From Rhizobium sp. Leaf371 (GTDB lineage Bacteria > Pseudomonadota > Alphaproteobacteria > Rhizobiales > Rhizobiaceae), in the NCBI RefSeq assembly GCF_001424045.1, contig NZ_LMQB01000003.1, positions 62,001-126,000 of the forward strand: DNA of 64,000 bases. The letters are read 5' to 3'. Shown in pieces: positions 63,560 through 64,000 of the stretch. The notes beneath the pieces are model-generated. The model had not been told where the DNA came from. It saw only the letters and a list, made by a program, of their open reading frames with translations, and did no database searches. The position numbers were made by a program, and so were the translations under genes. The stretch's first letter is position 1. Each line of letters begins with the position of its first letter.

Positions 63560-64000
63560 TCACCCCTTCACCGCGCCGACGGTCAGTCCGGCGATGAAGT
63601 GGCGTTGCATGAGGAAAAACATGAGGACCGGGGGCACGGCGACGATGACGGTCGCGGCGGAGACGAGGTTCCAGGCCGAGACATATTCGCCCCGCAGGTT
63701 GCTCAGGCCCGCCGTGACCGGCTTCACGGCATCGCTCTGGGTCAGCACGATCGCCCAGAAATAATCGTTCCAGACGAAGGTGAAGGTGAGGATCGCAAGC
63801 GCAGCAAGTGCCGGGCGCACCAGGGGAAGCACGACGTGGACAAGCGTCTGGCCGGGCGAGGCCCCTTCGGAACGGGCCGCCTGGAAAAGTTCGTCCGGCA
63901 GCGCGGCGATGAAGTTGCGCATGAACAATGTCGCAAACCCCGTCTGGAAGGCCACATGGAAGACGATCAGCGCGGCATAGGTATCGTAAAGGCCGAGCGC
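63560..64000 (-). CDS. CUT1 ABC transporter permease (MalG-like), 5' part outside window
   Basis: The C-terminal about 146 residues are visible. The EAA loop (E-L-F-Q-A-A-R-S-E-G-A-S) and the closing Q-R-H-F-I-A-G-L-T-V-G-A-V-K-G mark a MalG/UgpE-type subunit. The frame is open to the window end, and the GTG at 63955 is within a conserved helix, so the true start lies beyond. Same operon as the ATPase and beta-galactosidase genes. Confidence 0.88.
   Translation of the reverse strand, partial: ALGLYDTYAALIVFHVAFQTGFATLFMRNFIAALPDELFQAARSEGASPGQTLVHVVLPLVRPALAALAILTFTFVWNDYFWAIVLTQSDAVKPVTAGLSNLRGEYVSAWNLVSAATVIVAVPPVLMFFLMQRHFIAGLTVGAVKG

Overview
The window is high-GC DNA packed with ABC uptake systems, sugar and amide catabolic operons and one-component regulators (LacI, DeoR, AraC, two GntR, Rrf2, LysR). 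Gene content and protein style point to an alphaproteobacterium of the Rhizobiales (Rhizobium/Agrobacterium/Ensifer-like), probably an accessory replicon or a metabolically flexible chromosome region. I saw no rRNA, tRNA, CRISPR array, phage block or intact IS element.

Left edge (1-2168): a 5'-incomplete Abi/HEPN-like gene, about 0.9 kb of AT-richer DNA with no convincing gene, and a 5'-truncated EamA transporter. This looks like a patch of rearranged DNA.

Carbohydrate block (2299-18532): a LacI regulator; a minus-strand pair (Gfo/Idh oxidoreductase, esterase); a tightly overlapped plus-strand operon (two TIM-barrel isomerases, Gfo/Idh oxidoreductase, alpha/beta hydrolase, RPE-like epimerase, ROK kinase); a DeoR regulator; then a class I aldolase, a PfkB kinase and a complete CUT1 ABC transporter. 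CGAAA/TTTCG inverted repeats recur in the promoter regions around deoR, aldolase and transporter genes. The substrate is not evident.

Miscellaneous block (18943-24902): EamA transporter divergent from an AraC regulator, a DhaL fragment, a small envelope protein, and an ECF sigma/RskA-type anti-sigma pair divergent from a DUF4394 protein. Similar ECF-like promoter motifs face both ways between the last two.

Sugar-acid block (25215-32149): GntR/FCD regulator, KdgD-like dehydratase (its expected Schiff-base lysine is an arginine) and a Dpp/Opp-type transporter. Then Rrf2 + NmrA-like reductase under a strong palindrome, two exported/hypothetical proteins, a VOC protein, two small tautomerases, and a scar where a YciI remnant and a truncated solute-binding protein meet head to head.

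N-heterocycle/amide block (38653-58756), the most interesting part: GntR regulator; BMP/nucleoside-type ABC transporter; a frameshifted formamidase-like amidase; a biuret hydrolase; a cyanuric acid hydrolase/barbiturase-family ring opener; a second isochorismatase-fold hydrolase; a cupin; and an AtzF-type allophanate hydrolase. The chain cyanurate -> (carboxy)biuret -> allophanate -> NH3 + CO2 can be read directly from these genes. Next to it lie a creatininase/RidA pair and a divergent operon with a THI5/NMT1-type transporter, a cytosine-deaminase-like amidohydrolase, an FAD-linked oxidase, a flavodoxin-fold reductase and a LysR regulator. A TGCATGC motif occurs in both control regions. Together they look like a nitrogen-scavenging pathway for s-triazine or pyrimidine-like rings, parts of which I cannot match to a described pathway.

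Right edge (58836-64000): an RNase H gene preceded by a (GA)13 tract, a hypothetical gene, and a minus-strand GH42 beta-galactosidase operon with CUT1 transporter genes running off the window.
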